From: Bacteroidota bacterium
GTDB taxonomy: Bacteria; Bacteroidota; Bacteroidia; Flavobacteriales; Flavobacteriaceae
Assembly: GCA_006227965.1 (NCBI GenBank)
Contig: SBFL01000119.1
Location: 1-8,873, forward strand
DNA: 8,873 nt
Direction of reading: 5' to 3'
A model generated the notes under the pieces. The model had not been told where the DNA came from, made no database searches, and saw only the letters and a list, made by a program, of their open reading frames with translations. The position numbers and the translations under genes were made by a program. Shown one piece after another: positions 1 to 5,894 of this stretch; the stretch's first letter is position 1; each line of letters opens with the position of its first letter.

Positions 1-322
1 AGTTGTTCTCGTCATAGGAATACCAGGTCAGCATGGAACCATTGTACCAGTAGCCCTTATTGCCTTCATCGCCCCTGGAACGGACAGCCATCCTGTCCGG
101 GCCCCGGAAGTAGACCTGATGATTTTCAAATGTTCGCTCCAGCAGGCCGTCCTCGTTGGTTTCGTCATGTACTGTAGCCAGATCAAAAGAACACGTCTCA
201 AGGCTGCCGATGACCCGTCCCATTTTGTCAATCAGGGAAATGGCCACAGGGTCAATATCCTTTTGGTCCTGTGAAAATGCCAGCAGGGGCATCCAAAGTA
301 AAAGAAATAGAAAGCGCTTCAT
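1..322 (-). CDS. Secreted DUF2092-type protein, 5' part only (runs off the left edge)
   Basis: An ATG at 322 opens a frame with no stop before the window edge, giving 107 residues. Residues 1-18 form a signal peptide: a Lys-Arg start, a Leu/Phe-rich core, and an AFSQ-like cleavage region. The mature part begins with an 'IDPVAISLIDKMG' segment and continues with 'VYFRGPDRMAVRS' and 'GYWYNGSMLTWYS'. This order (helix, then a β-strand ending in RPD/GPDR, then a strand with YNG before an aromatic run) resembles the N-terminus of DUF2092 proteins. These are predicted periplasmic proteins with a LolA/LolB-like β-sheet fold and no established reaction. That assignment is from memory of the family pattern, not a search. 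The gene is separated from its upstream neighbour by about 450 bases, so it probably has its own promoter. The C-terminal half is outside the window. Confidence 0.75.
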   Translation of the reverse strand, partial: MKRFLFLLLWMPLLAFSQDQKDIDPVAISLIDKMGRVIGSLETCSFDLATVHDETNEDGLLERTFENHQVYFRGPDRMAVRSRGDEGNKGYWYNGSMLTWYSYDENN

Positions 323-372
323 TTAATAGTGGATTAGGAAAATCGATATCGGCGTTTGCAGGATATCCCGGT

Positions 373-402
373 CAAATTACCTTTTTGTGATCAAAACCGC
401 AA
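373..402 (-). promoter_or_regulatory. Possible flavobacterial promoter for the DUF2092-type gene
   Basis: On the minus strand TTG (402-400) is followed after 20 bases by TAATTTG (379-373), about 50 bases ahead of the ATG at 322. Bacteroidota housekeeping promoters have TTG near -33 and TAnnTTTG near -7. Here the -7 element is one base short of consensus, so this is a tentative call based on spacing and position. Confidence 0.3.
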
Positions 403-522
403 GAAATACTTTACATATAGAGGTGCATGGAATGCCGCAAGGCGGGTTTTGATATGGGTCGGGCATAAAAAAGTTACCTGCTGCAGATGATACGGTCTGT
501 GGGACGTACTAATGATGACGGA

Positions 523-760
523 TTACCACCCCCTGTATATGATGGCTCCGGGAAATTCATACCGCCCGTCCGCTTTACGCATGAGGTACAGGTCGGATTT
601 CTTGCCGGCCTGAAAGCTCCCGAATCACCTTCGGATTTGCCATACCCGCGGCCTGGCCATGCCGGATATCGATGAATGGTATACTGTCCTCAGATAAGGT
701 ATTCTTCACATCGGCATCCCGGTCCTGCACCGGACCGCGCCAAAATGTGATTTCCCATAA
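523..760 (-). pseudogene. Possible frameshifted remnant of a small unrecognised gene
   Basis: On the minus strand one frame is open from 760 down to a TAA at 577-575 and contains peptides such as 'DSIPFIDIRHGQAAGMANPK'. A second frame, open from 624 down to a TAA at 525-523, reads 'KKSDLYLMRKADGRYEF' and then a short C-terminus ending in RGW. The second stretch has a natural amino-acid mix and mostly G/C third codon positions, like the neighbouring genes. The two frames overlap at 578-624, so a single-base frameshift there would join them into one open stretch of about 78 codons. No good start codon was found for the first part and I do not recognise the protein. It may equally be a chance open frame in GC-rich DNA. 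Confidence 0.22.
720..737 (-). terminator. GC-rich hairpin 39 bases after the DUF4287-DUF5655 gene
   Basis: CGGTCC (720-725) and GGACCG (732-737) form a perfect 6-bp stem around a six-base loop. The hairpin follows the stop codon at 776. There is no U-tract after it on the minus strand, so it is at best a weak or factor-assisted terminator. Confidence 0.2.
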
Positions 761-775
761 CTACGCTTGGCATAT

Positions 776-1318
776 TTACCCGGCCTCTGCATAAGCGGCT
801 TCCAGCCATGCCCTGAGTTCGGCGTCCACTTCCCAGGCCTCCGTGAGCCGTATCCGGTGCGTGCACATGCTACCGAAGGGGCCTGAACCTTCCAGACGAC
901 CAGCTGTCTCCTTTTCCCGGAGTTTTAAACCCAGGTCGATCCGGGTTTTGGTGGCAGGCTTTATAAGTGCAAACTGTTTCTTGCGGACCAGGCTCACCGT
1001 TGTTTTTTTCGGAACCACCTGCACATCCGAACCGAAGGCCCGCACAACCGTCAGAAGTTTTTCATAGATCGGCAGCAGCTGCTCTTTTCCCGAGTACTGG
1101 GCCGCGACCAGATCTTCCGGGGCCCTGTTCTCGTTTTTTGACAGGGTAACAATGGTATTTGCGTAGCCGTGGGAAACCCCGTGCTCCTTTTTGAGGAAAT
1201 TCACGGCCTCGGAGTGTTTTGCAAAGGATTTGGAAACCAGCAGGGATTTCCACTGATCCAGGGATTTCCCGGTTCTCTCCGGCATGTTTTCAATCATGGT
1301 TTTAAGAGCAGGATCCAT
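776..1318 (-). CDS. DUF4287-DUF5655 two-domain protein
   Basis: This 180-residue cytoplasmic protein has no signal peptide or membrane segment. Residues 5-60 carry the DUF4287 pattern: 'MIENMPERTGKSLDQWKSLL', then a 'FLKKEHGVSHGYANTIV' helix. Residues 68-178 carry the DUF5655 pattern: 'LVAAQYSGKEQLLPIYEKLL', 'VVPKKTTVSLVRKKQFALIKP', 'RIDLGLKL', then 'MCTHRIRLTE' and a terminal helix. The two domains are commonly joined in this order in bacteria. The DUF5655 half resembles YdhG/DUF1801-type small α/β proteins, and neither domain has a demonstrated biochemical function that I know of. The length is normal for the two-domain form, so the gene looks intact. It starts 18 bases after the stop of the small membrane-protein gene and may be cotranscribed with it. 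The family call is from recognised sequence patterns and fairly secure; the role is unknown. Confidence 0.88.
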   Translation of the reverse strand: MDPALKTMIENMPERTGKSLDQWKSLLVSKSFAKHSEAVNFLKKEHGVSHGYANTIVTLSKNENRAPEDLVAAQYSGKEQLLPIYEKLLTVVRAFGSDVQVVPKKTTVSLVRKKQFALIKPATKTRIDLGLKLREKETAGRLEGSGPFGSMCTHRIRLTEAWEVDAELRAWLEAAYAEAG

Positions 1319-1336
1319 ATTAGCCGGATTTTGGTG

Positions 1337-1681
1337 TTATTGGGAAGCCTCTTGTGGCTTGTAGGGATACGCATAGGCCTCATTGGTGATATAATGGTAC
1401 CAGTTCCAGAATTGCCAGGGCCTGATCTCAAAGGTGCGGTAGAGTTCCCTGTCTTCTGTCTGAGGATGTAGGTCGAGGAATTTCTTGAATTCCCGCTCCA
1501 TCATGGCAACATCGGGCCCTCCGCCCGGGTCCACCATGAATTCGAATTCAGCATTTCTGGTTTCAAAGATGTAAATCACCGCGGAGCCCGCAGAAAGGGT
1601 TTGCATATAGGCTGAAAGAAGATTGCCAGCCAGAATAATGGAGACTACCGCAAGCCAGAAGTATTTCCACCGTATTTTCAT
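1337..1681 (-). CDS. Small membrane-anchored protein of unknown function
   Basis: I do not recognise this 114-residue protein. From the chosen ATG at 1681 it begins MKIRWKYF and enters a hydrophobic segment at about residues 8-26, with basic residues in front, so it is a signal anchor or an uncleaved single membrane span. An acidic, charged middle (residues 45-80) follows. The tail is strikingly aromatic: W89, F91, W92, W94, Y95, Y97, Y103, Y105 and Y107 fall within 19 residues. The frame extends upstream to an ATG at 1732, but the extra 17 residues are polar and would put the membrane segment in an unnatural position, and part of them comes from a small repeat, so the ATG at 1681 is preferred. 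A 77-base gap separates it from the SDR gene. The protein probably faces the periplasm, which is an inference from the basic residues before the span. Confidence 0.72.
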   Translation of the reverse strand: MKIRWKYFWLAVVSIILAGNLLSAYMQTLSAGSAVIYIFETRNAEFEFMVDPGGGPDVAMMEREFKKFLDLHPQTEDRELYRTFEIRPWQFWNWYHYITNEAYAYPYKPQEASQ

Positions 1682-1698
1682 CTGAATTGTATCTGTTA

Positions 1699-1717
1699 GG
1701 TGCTGCTGGGTGCTGCT
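1699..1717. repeat. Short direct repeat, 9 bases twice
   Basis: GGTGCTGCT occurs at 1699-1707 and again at 1709-1717, one base apart. It lies just upstream of the chosen start of the small membrane-protein gene, in its probable untranslated leader. It is too short to suggest a mobile element; slippage of a simple CTG-rich tract is the likely origin. Confidence 0.5.
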
Positions 1718-1740
1718 AAAGATACAAAACAAGGGTCAAA

Positions 1741-1756
1741 TTCCCGTTGGAGGGAA
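1741..1756 (-). terminator. Weak hairpin after the SDR gene
   Basis: TTCCC (1741-1745) and GGGAA (1752-1756) pair around a six-base loop three bases past the SDR stop codon. On the minus strand only three T residues follow, so if it is a terminator it is a poor one and readthrough into the small membrane-protein gene is likely. Confidence 0.2.
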
Positions 1757-1758
1757 GC

Positions 1759-2361
1759 TTACCTGAACATGCGGATAATTTCCCCATGTCCCTTTCCCAT
1801 CACGCTTCGTTCATAGGCCGAAACAACCCTGTCCATCGACACGGGAAGATGGCCAGGGAAGTAGGTCCGGTATGCCTGGTAGGCGTCTTCCACCAGTCCG
1901 AGTGAAACTACATTGAGGCGATGCCCGGGGGTCATTTCAAGGGCTGCAGCCCGGACGAAGCTGTGAAGGGCGCCGTTCACCATGGCTGCACTGCTGGTAG
2001 CCGGTACCGGGTCGTCCGCAAGGATGCCGGCAGAGAGGGTTATCGATCCCCCCGGGTTCAGAAAGTAATCTCCGATCCTGACCAGATTTACCTGTCCCAT
2101 TAGCTTGCTCCGGATCCCGATATAGTAATCGGCCTCGCTCAGTTCCTGCAGAGGTGCCCATTTCGCCTCACCGGCTATACATATCAAGGCATCCAGGAAT
2201 CCGGCTTTTTCAAAAAACGCCTTTATGGAATCCGAATCGGAAATGTCCACGCGCAGGTCACCGCTATTCCTTGAGGCGGTAAGGACCTGATTCCCTTCCC
2301 TGAAATGAGCCGTTACTTTGCTGCCTATGGTACCCGTTGCACCGATGATTGCGATTTTCAT
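1759..2361 (-). CDS. Short-chain dehydrogenase-fold protein lacking the catalytic Tyr/Lys
   Basis: This 200-residue cytoplasmic protein has a Rossmann fold. The glycine-rich nucleotide loop GATGTIG is at residues 7-13 directly after the first β-strand, an acidic 'RVDISD' follows at 37-42, and 'CIAG' at 61-64 takes the place of the usual NNAG. 'GSITLSAG' (105-112) keeps the serine-bearing strand, with S110 at the usual Ser position. Where classical SDRs have YxxxK before the long helix ('YSASKAAL'), this protein reads 'AAMVNGAL', so the Tyr position is A125 and the Lys position N129. The length and this loss match the Lin1944-like SDR group, described as having a nucleotide-binding motif but not the standard active site. 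Its substrate is unknown, and it may bind NAD(P) without catalysing redox. The ATG at 2361 is chosen because it places the glycine loop at the N-terminus; the frame upstream of it overlaps the protease gene. It begins 10 bases after that gene's stop, which suggests cotranscription. Confidence 0.88.
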   Translation of the reverse strand: MKIAIIGATGTIGSKVTAHFREGNQVLTASRNSGDLRVDISDSDSIKAFFEKAGFLDALICIAGEAKWAPLQELSEADYYIGIRSKLMGQVNLVRIGDYFLNPGGSITLSAGILADDPVPATSSAAMVNGALHSFVRAAALEMTPGHRLNVVSLGLVEDAYQAYRTYFPGHLPVSMDRVVSAYERSVMGKGHGEIIRMFR

Positions 2362-2371
2362 CTTTAATGGG

Positions 2372-3619
2372 CTATTTAATTTTGTTTTTTCCCCTGAGTG
2401 CCCGGATCCGTTCCGCCAGGGGTGGATGTGAATAATGAACGAACACATAGGCCCGGTGGGGGGTGAGATTGCTTAGGCTTTTTTTAGACAGCTTTTTGAG
2501 GGAACGCACCAGAGATTCCCCGTCAAAGGTCTCCCGGGCGTAGCGGTCTGCCTGGAATTCGAACCGACGGGATACGTAGTTCATCACAAGGCCGGTCAGC
2601 TCGCTGATCGGGCTGTAGAGCAGGGCAAAGCTGAGCAGGGCAGCGTGGATGCTCGGTTTCGAGACACCGATCGCCAGGGCGACCTGCGGGTTATTGATAA
2701 AAAGGGACAAGACAAACAGCGTTAGTCCGGTCAGGGTGATGGAAGTCACCAGGTTTATGATGATGTGGTTCTTTTTGTAGTGCCCTACCTCGTGGGCAAG
2801 GACTGCCACGATTTCCTCCTCCTCCAGGTCTTCGATGAGCGTATCGTAAAGGGCGACCCGTTTTTCACGTCCAAAACCAGAGAAATAGGCATTGGCTTTG
2901 GTCGACCTCTTGGAGCCGTCGATCACAAAAATATTCTTGAGCCCAAAACCCACTTTCCGCGCATAGGCTTCAATACGAACTTTAAGGCTTCCTGCTTCCA
3001 GGGGCTCCTGCTTGTTGAACAGGGGAACGATCAGCCTGCTGTAGAACAGGTTCATAAAAACGGTAAAGACGGCTATGAGCCCCCAGGCATAGATCCAGAA
3101 GAAGGCCCCGGCCCACTGATAGAACCAGAGCACCAGGGCGAGTATACTGCCCCCCAGCAGGAGCATAAGGATCCAGCCCTTTAGTTTGTCGGCGAAAAAA
3201 AGGGCCGGGGTGCTTTTGTTGAAGCCGAATTTTTCTTCGATCACAAAGGTGTGGTAGTAGGTCAGGGGAGTGGAGACCAGATCGCTGCCTACCATAAGGA
3301 TCCCGAAAAACAAAAGGGCCTGCACCACGGGATCTTTACTGATCGAAGCGGTGATTCCATCTACCCAGCCAAACCCTCCGAAAATCAGAAATACAAGGAT
3401 CAGCAGAAAGGAACTCCCTGAAGAGAGCAGCCCAAAACGAAAATTCACCTTTTTGTAAGACTGGGATTTTCGGTATTCCTCCGGATCAAAGAGGTTTTCC
3501 AGTTCAGGCGGGACGGGATCATCAAATTTTCGGGCGTTGAGAAAATCCAGCAAGGCATCCACCGCAAACTCTATCAGGAGAATGCCGATGATTATGTAGA
3601 AGAGGGTGGTCGCGGTCAT
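2372..3619 (-). CDS. Ste24/CAAX-type M48 membrane zinc metalloprotease
   Basis: This 415-residue protein matches the M48A (Ste24/HtpX-related) peptidase family in length and layout. It is a polytopic membrane protein, with hydrophobic segments at about residues 3-21, 69-87, 98-115, 148-165, 170-192, 287-307 and 325-345. 'YYHTFVIEEKFGFNKST' (121-137) and 'KANAYFSGFGREKRVALYDTL' (start K241) are typical Ste24 signatures. The zinc site is complete: HEVGH at 276-280 gives two His ligands and the catalytic Glu, and 'EFQAD' at 354-358 gives the third ligand E354 with the conserved Asp. In yeast the family trims prenylated CAAX proteins. Bacteria generally lack that modification, so here a role in membrane-protein quality control is more likely, by inference. 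The ATG at 3619 is preferred over one at 3670, because the 17 extra residues are not family-like. An AT-rich 90-base gap separates it from the methyltransferase and could hold a promoter, though I found no exact TAnnTTTG there. Confidence 0.93.
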   Translation of the reverse strand: MTATTLFYIIIGILLIEFAVDALLDFLNARKFDDPVPPELENLFDPEEYRKSQSYKKVNFRFGLLSSGSSFLLILVFLIFGGFGWVDGITASISKDPVVQALLFFGILMVGSDLVSTPLTYYHTFVIEEKFGFNKSTPALFFADKLKGWILMLLLGGSILALVLWFYQWAGAFFWIYAWGLIAVFTVFMNLFYSRLIVPLFNKQEPLEAGSLKVRIEAYARKVGFGLKNIFVIDGSKRSTKANAYFSGFGREKRVALYDTLIEDLEEEEIVAVLAHEVGHYKKNHIIINLVTSITLTGLTLFVLSLFINNPQVALAIGVSKPSIHAALLSFALLYSPISELTGLVMNYVSRRFEFQADRYARETFDGESLVRSLKKLSKKSLSNLTPHRAYVFVHYSHPPLAERIRALRGKNKIK

Positions 3620-3709
3620 GTAATTTAAATTGGTCCGTAGGGGAAAATAGAAATAATATTCTTCAACCACTTAATAAATTAGTCCAATCGGCAGCCAGGG
3701 AGGCGCTCC

Positions 3710-4519
3710 TTACCCGGAGAAACCCCGCTGCCTTTTAGCTTCAAAAATCAGAATAGAAGCCGCAACTGAAACGTTCATCGAGTCAATGGCCCCCTGCATG
3801 GGAATTGCAATCCGGGCATCCGCTTCACGCATCCACACAGAGGTAAGTCCGGTGGATTCCGTGCCAACGACGATTGCTGTGGGGCCTGTGTAGTCCACCA
3901 GATCGTAACGAAGGGAATCACCAAGAGCGGCGGCCATGACCTGCATCTTTTTTTTCCGCAGGTAATCCAGGACCTCTGGGCTGCTTCCGGTGGCCACCTG
4001 AACGGTGAACAGGCATCCCACACTGGACCGGATCACATTTGGGTTGTAAAGATCTCCTTTTTGATCAGCTATGATAACTGCATCGAGGCCTGCTGCATCC
4101 GCCGTGCGCAACAGAGCCCCTATATTACCGGGCTTTTCCGGGGCCTCAGCCACAAGAATCAGGGGTGCCTCCGGGGTAAGCACCAGGTCCTGAAGGCGGT
4201 GCTCTTTGGAAAACATGAGGCCTATCACCCCTTCTGTTTTACCCCGGTACGCCAGGTGGCGATACACTTCGGGGCTCAGGCTCACCAGGGGACAGCCTTC
4301 AAGGCCCGGAATACTCCGAAGCGTAGATTCCGGGAGGATGTCCGGGCAGAAGTACAATTTGTCGGGAAGGTATCCGCCTTTGAGCGACAACCCCAGTTCC
4401 CTGAGCCCCTCCAGTACAAACCTTCCTGAATTACGACGGTCCCTGGATTTGCGATTCCAGTGTTCAAGCTGACGTATTTCCGGATTCTGCGTACTGCTGA
4501 TATGTTTGACATCTCCCAT
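3710..4519 (-). CDS. SpoU/TrmH-family RNA 2'-O-methyltransferase
   Basis: This 269-residue protein is a SPOUT-class enzyme that transfers a methyl group from S-adenosylmethionine to a ribose 2'-OH of rRNA or tRNA. The N-terminal part (residues 5-100) is an L30e-like substrate-binding domain: 'ISSTQNPEIRQLEHW', the 'RFVLEGLREL' stretch, and 'GVIGLM' at 97-102. The knotted catalytic domain has all three family motifs: motif 1 'PEKPGNIGALLRTADAAG' (127-144, with N132 and R138), motif 2 'AIVVGTESTGL' (215-225), and motif 3 'IPMQGAIDSMNVSVAASI' (239-256, with N249). The target nucleotide cannot be read from sequence, so no symbol is given. An in-frame TTG at 4528 could extend the protein by three residues, but it lies in the U-tract of the upstream terminator, so the ATG at 4519 is preferred. 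The leader is discussed in the terminator and promoter entries. Confidence 0.93.
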   Translation of the reverse strand: MGDVKHISSTQNPEIRQLEHWNRKSRDRRNSGRFVLEGLRELGLSLKGGYLPDKLYFCPDILPESTLRSIPGLEGCPLVSLSPEVYRHLAYRGKTEGVIGLMFSKEHRLQDLVLTPEAPLILVAEAPEKPGNIGALLRTADAAGLDAVIIADQKGDLYNPNVIRSSVGCLFTVQVATGSSPEVLDYLRKKKMQVMAAALGDSLRYDLVDYTGPTAIVVGTESTGLTSVWMREADARIAIPMQGAIDSMNVSVAASILIFEAKRQRGFSG

Positions 4520-4526
4520 AGCCAGC

Positions 4527-4554
4527 AAAAAACGGGGCAGTCTTCTGCCCCGTT
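4527..4554 (-). terminator. Strong intrinsic terminator of the amidohydrolase operon
   Basis: A perfect 10-bp stem, AACGGGGCAG (4531-4540) against CTGCCCCGTT (4545-4554), closes a four-base loop. On the minus strand it is followed by a run of T residues (4532-4527). An extra A-T pair (4530/4555) can extend the stem. It lies about 23 bases past the amidohydrolase stop codon at 4578. In the plus direction it is followed only by a short TTT run, so it acts mainly on minus-strand transcription. The next gene's ATG is only 8 bases beyond the U-tract. Confidence 0.85.
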
Positions 4555-4556
4555 TC

Positions 4557-4564
4557 CAAAGATA
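4557..4564 (-). promoter_or_regulatory. Exact TAnnTTTG -7 element ahead of the methyltransferase
   Basis: The minus strand reads TATCTTTG at 4564-4557, an exact match to the Bacteroidota -7 consensus, in the 23 bases between the amidohydrolase stop and the terminator stem. Transcription would start near 4552-4549, inside the 5' arm of the hairpin, giving a leader of about 30 bases before the ATG at 4519. No clear TTG was found at the expected -33 position, which lies inside the 3' end of the amidohydrolase gene. One exact octamer can arise by chance, so confidence is moderate. Confidence 0.45.
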
Positions 4565-4577
4565 GTATTCTTAGCTG

Positions 4578-5873
4578 TTACTCCCGCGCGTACTTGCCCA
4601 TATACCTTTTCCACAGTTCGGTCTGATGTGTTTCAAGGGATAGTTCCCTACCATCGATAAAGGCATGGGTCAACTGGTTGCCGGTCATTTCAAGGGCGTC
4701 CCCCTCCGAGATGAACAGGGTGGCGCTTTTCCCTTCCGCCAGTGTCCCGTACTGATCATCAATCCCAAGGATTTGGGCCGTGTTCCCCGTAATCATTTTG
4801 AGGGCCTCCTCCCGGTCCATGCCCTGGCCGACCACATGCCCGGCATAGAAAGGCAGGTTCCGGATGTTGTGCATCATGGCACCATCATTCTGCAATCCAA
4901 CCAGCAGGCCGGCATCGACAAGCATTTTGGGCAGTTTGTAGGACAGGTCGTACTGGTCATCAGCCAGTTCAGGAAGTGTATGGGGGTGGCGTACCAGTAC
5001 AGGAACATTGTGTTGCTTCAGTACCCCGGTCACTTTGTAGGCCTGGTAGCCCCCGACCAGTACCACATTCTTTATCCCGGCTTCCTTCAATGCGTTGATG
5101 GCATCGACGATTTCACGTTCTCCGTCTGCATAGGTGTAGAGGGTTTTGCTGCCGTCAAAAAGCCCCTCCATAGCAGCGAATGCAGGGTTTACCTCTTTAG
5201 CGGGCCCGGCCATGTAGGCCCTGGCATTTTTTACAAACCGGAGTACCTCATCTTTCTGGTCTGCATACTCCTTGTTGGGCTGGTACCCCCGGGGTTCACC
5301 CATCCACCAGCGTCCCCGCCGGAAGCTGCTGGGCCAGTGCAGGTGGATGCCGTCATCCTCCTTAACGATGGCGTCTTCCCAGTTCCAGGCATCGAACTGT
5401 ACAATAGAGGAGGTGCCCGAAATGCGCCCTCCCTGGGGAGTGGCCTGTCCGAGGAGCACCCCGTTGGGCCGCATGCTTTCTACGATCTGGGATTCGGCGT
5501 TATAGGCGATGATGCTGCGGACATGGGGGATCATGCCCCCGATTTCTGCATCGTCGTCCGTGGCACGTACCGCATTGATCTCAATAAGGCCGATGGGCCG
5601 GACGGGGGCTATAAAGCCCGGATATACATGCTTCCCGGAGGCATCGATCACCCTGCCGGCTGGTGCAACCCCTGAACCAAGGGCCGTAATGATGCCCTCG
5701 TTGAAGGTGATGGTCCCATTTTCAATTTCCTGCCCGTTCCCCAGGTGCAGGGTGGCTCCTGTGATACTGATTGTTTCTGATTGGGGAGGCGCCGGCGTTT
5801 GCTGTGCCTGCCCGGTAAAAAGACAGACTAAAAGCACCAGGGAAGGGAATATATTGGATTTCATAGTATTCAT
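4578..5873 (-). CDS. Secreted amidohydrolase-like protein without the HxH metal motif
   Basis: This 431-residue protein starts with a signal peptide (about residues 1-24, with the hydrophobic core PSLVLLVCLF and a GQAQQ cleavage region). It then has the amidohydrolase-superfamily layout: a small β-domain ('ITGATLHLGNGQEIENGTITF', from residue 37), 'GKHVYPGFIAPV' (80-91), a barrel region, and a C-terminal return to the β-domain ('DQYGTLAEGKSATLFI'). Active members have HxH right after the PG(F/I)ID-like strand. Here the same place reads 'FIAPVRPIG' (87-95), so both histidines are missing. The aspartate of the last barrel strand may survive as D330 in 'LVGLQNDGAMMH'. It may be a non-catalytic partner of the neighbouring enzyme or use an altered site, which is inference. 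The ATG at 5873 follows AAAA; alternatives are 5885 (tighter to the previous gene) and 5864, both in frame. It is 21 bases downstream of the larger amidohydrolase gene and precedes the terminator. Confidence 0.88.
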   Translation of the reverse strand: MNTMKSNIFPSLVLLVCLFTGQAQQTPAPPQSETISITGATLHLGNGQEIENGTITFNEGIITALGSGVAPAGRVIDASGKHVYPGFIAPVRPIGLIEINAVRATDDDAEIGGMIPHVRSIIAYNAESQIVESMRPNGVLLGQATPQGGRISGTSSIVQFDAWNWEDAIVKEDDGIHLHWPSSFRRGRWWMGEPRGYQPNKEYADQKDEVLRFVKNARAYMAGPAKEVNPAFAAMEGLFDGSKTLYTYADGEREIVDAINALKEAGIKNVVLVGGYQAYKVTGVLKQHNVPVLVRHPHTLPELADDQYDLSYKLPKMLVDAGLLVGLQNDGAMMHNIRNLPFYAGHVVGQGMDREEALKMITGNTAQILGIDDQYGTLAEGKSATLFISEGDALEMTGNQLTHAFIDGRELSLETHQTELWKRYMGKYARE

Positions 5874-5894
5874 TTTTGCTAGCATTTCTGTGGT

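Larger units (their letters stand above)
323..775. other. 453-base stretch without an intact gene
   Basis: No intact gene can be supported here on either strand. The left part (about 323-480) is the upstream region of the DUF2092-type gene and holds its candidate promoter. The right part (about 523-760) reads on the minus strand like coding sequence broken by a frameshift and is listed separately. A GC-rich hairpin sits at 720-737. A plus-strand frame at 487-675 exists, but its composition is unconvincing. I see no tRNA cloverleaf, long repeat or mobile-element end. Confidence 0.6.

Noticed and set aside
28..231. A 67-codon minus-strand frame at the left edge
   Set aside because: It is a shifted frame within the partial DUF2092-type gene, which has a signal peptide and family-like sequence in the other frame.
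487..675. A 62-codon plus-strand frame in the intergenic stretch
   Set aside because: Pro/Gly-rich product with no recognisable pattern. The minus-strand frames over the same bases look more protein-like.
1699..1717. The repeat as part of a CRISPR or mobile-element end
   Set aside because: Only two 9-base copies one base apart; no spacers, no inverted ends, no transposase nearby.
1709..1740. Promoter TTG...TATCTTTA ahead of the small membrane-protein gene
   Set aside because: The -7-like octamer has a mismatch at the final G, and the nearest upstream TTTG is only about 12 bases away, too close for the Bacteroidota -33/-7 spacing.
2362..2448. Longer start for the SDR gene at 2448
   Set aside because: It would overlap the protease gene by 77 bases and put 29 unrelated residues before the Rossmann glycine loop, which normally lies at the very N-terminus.
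2765..3184. A 139-codon open frame on the plus strand
   Set aside because: Antisense to the catalytic part of the M48 protease, which has a complete zinc site.
4520..4528. TTG start at 4528 for the methyltransferase
   Set aside because: The TTG overlaps the U-tract of the terminator, and an ATG three codons later gives the normal family N-terminus.
4665..5675. A 336-codon open frame on the plus strand
   Set aside because: It lies wholly antisense to the amidohydrolase-like gene, whose product has clear family features. The antisense product is rich in Gly, Pro and His without recognisable domains, as expected for a mirror frame in GC-rich coding DNA.
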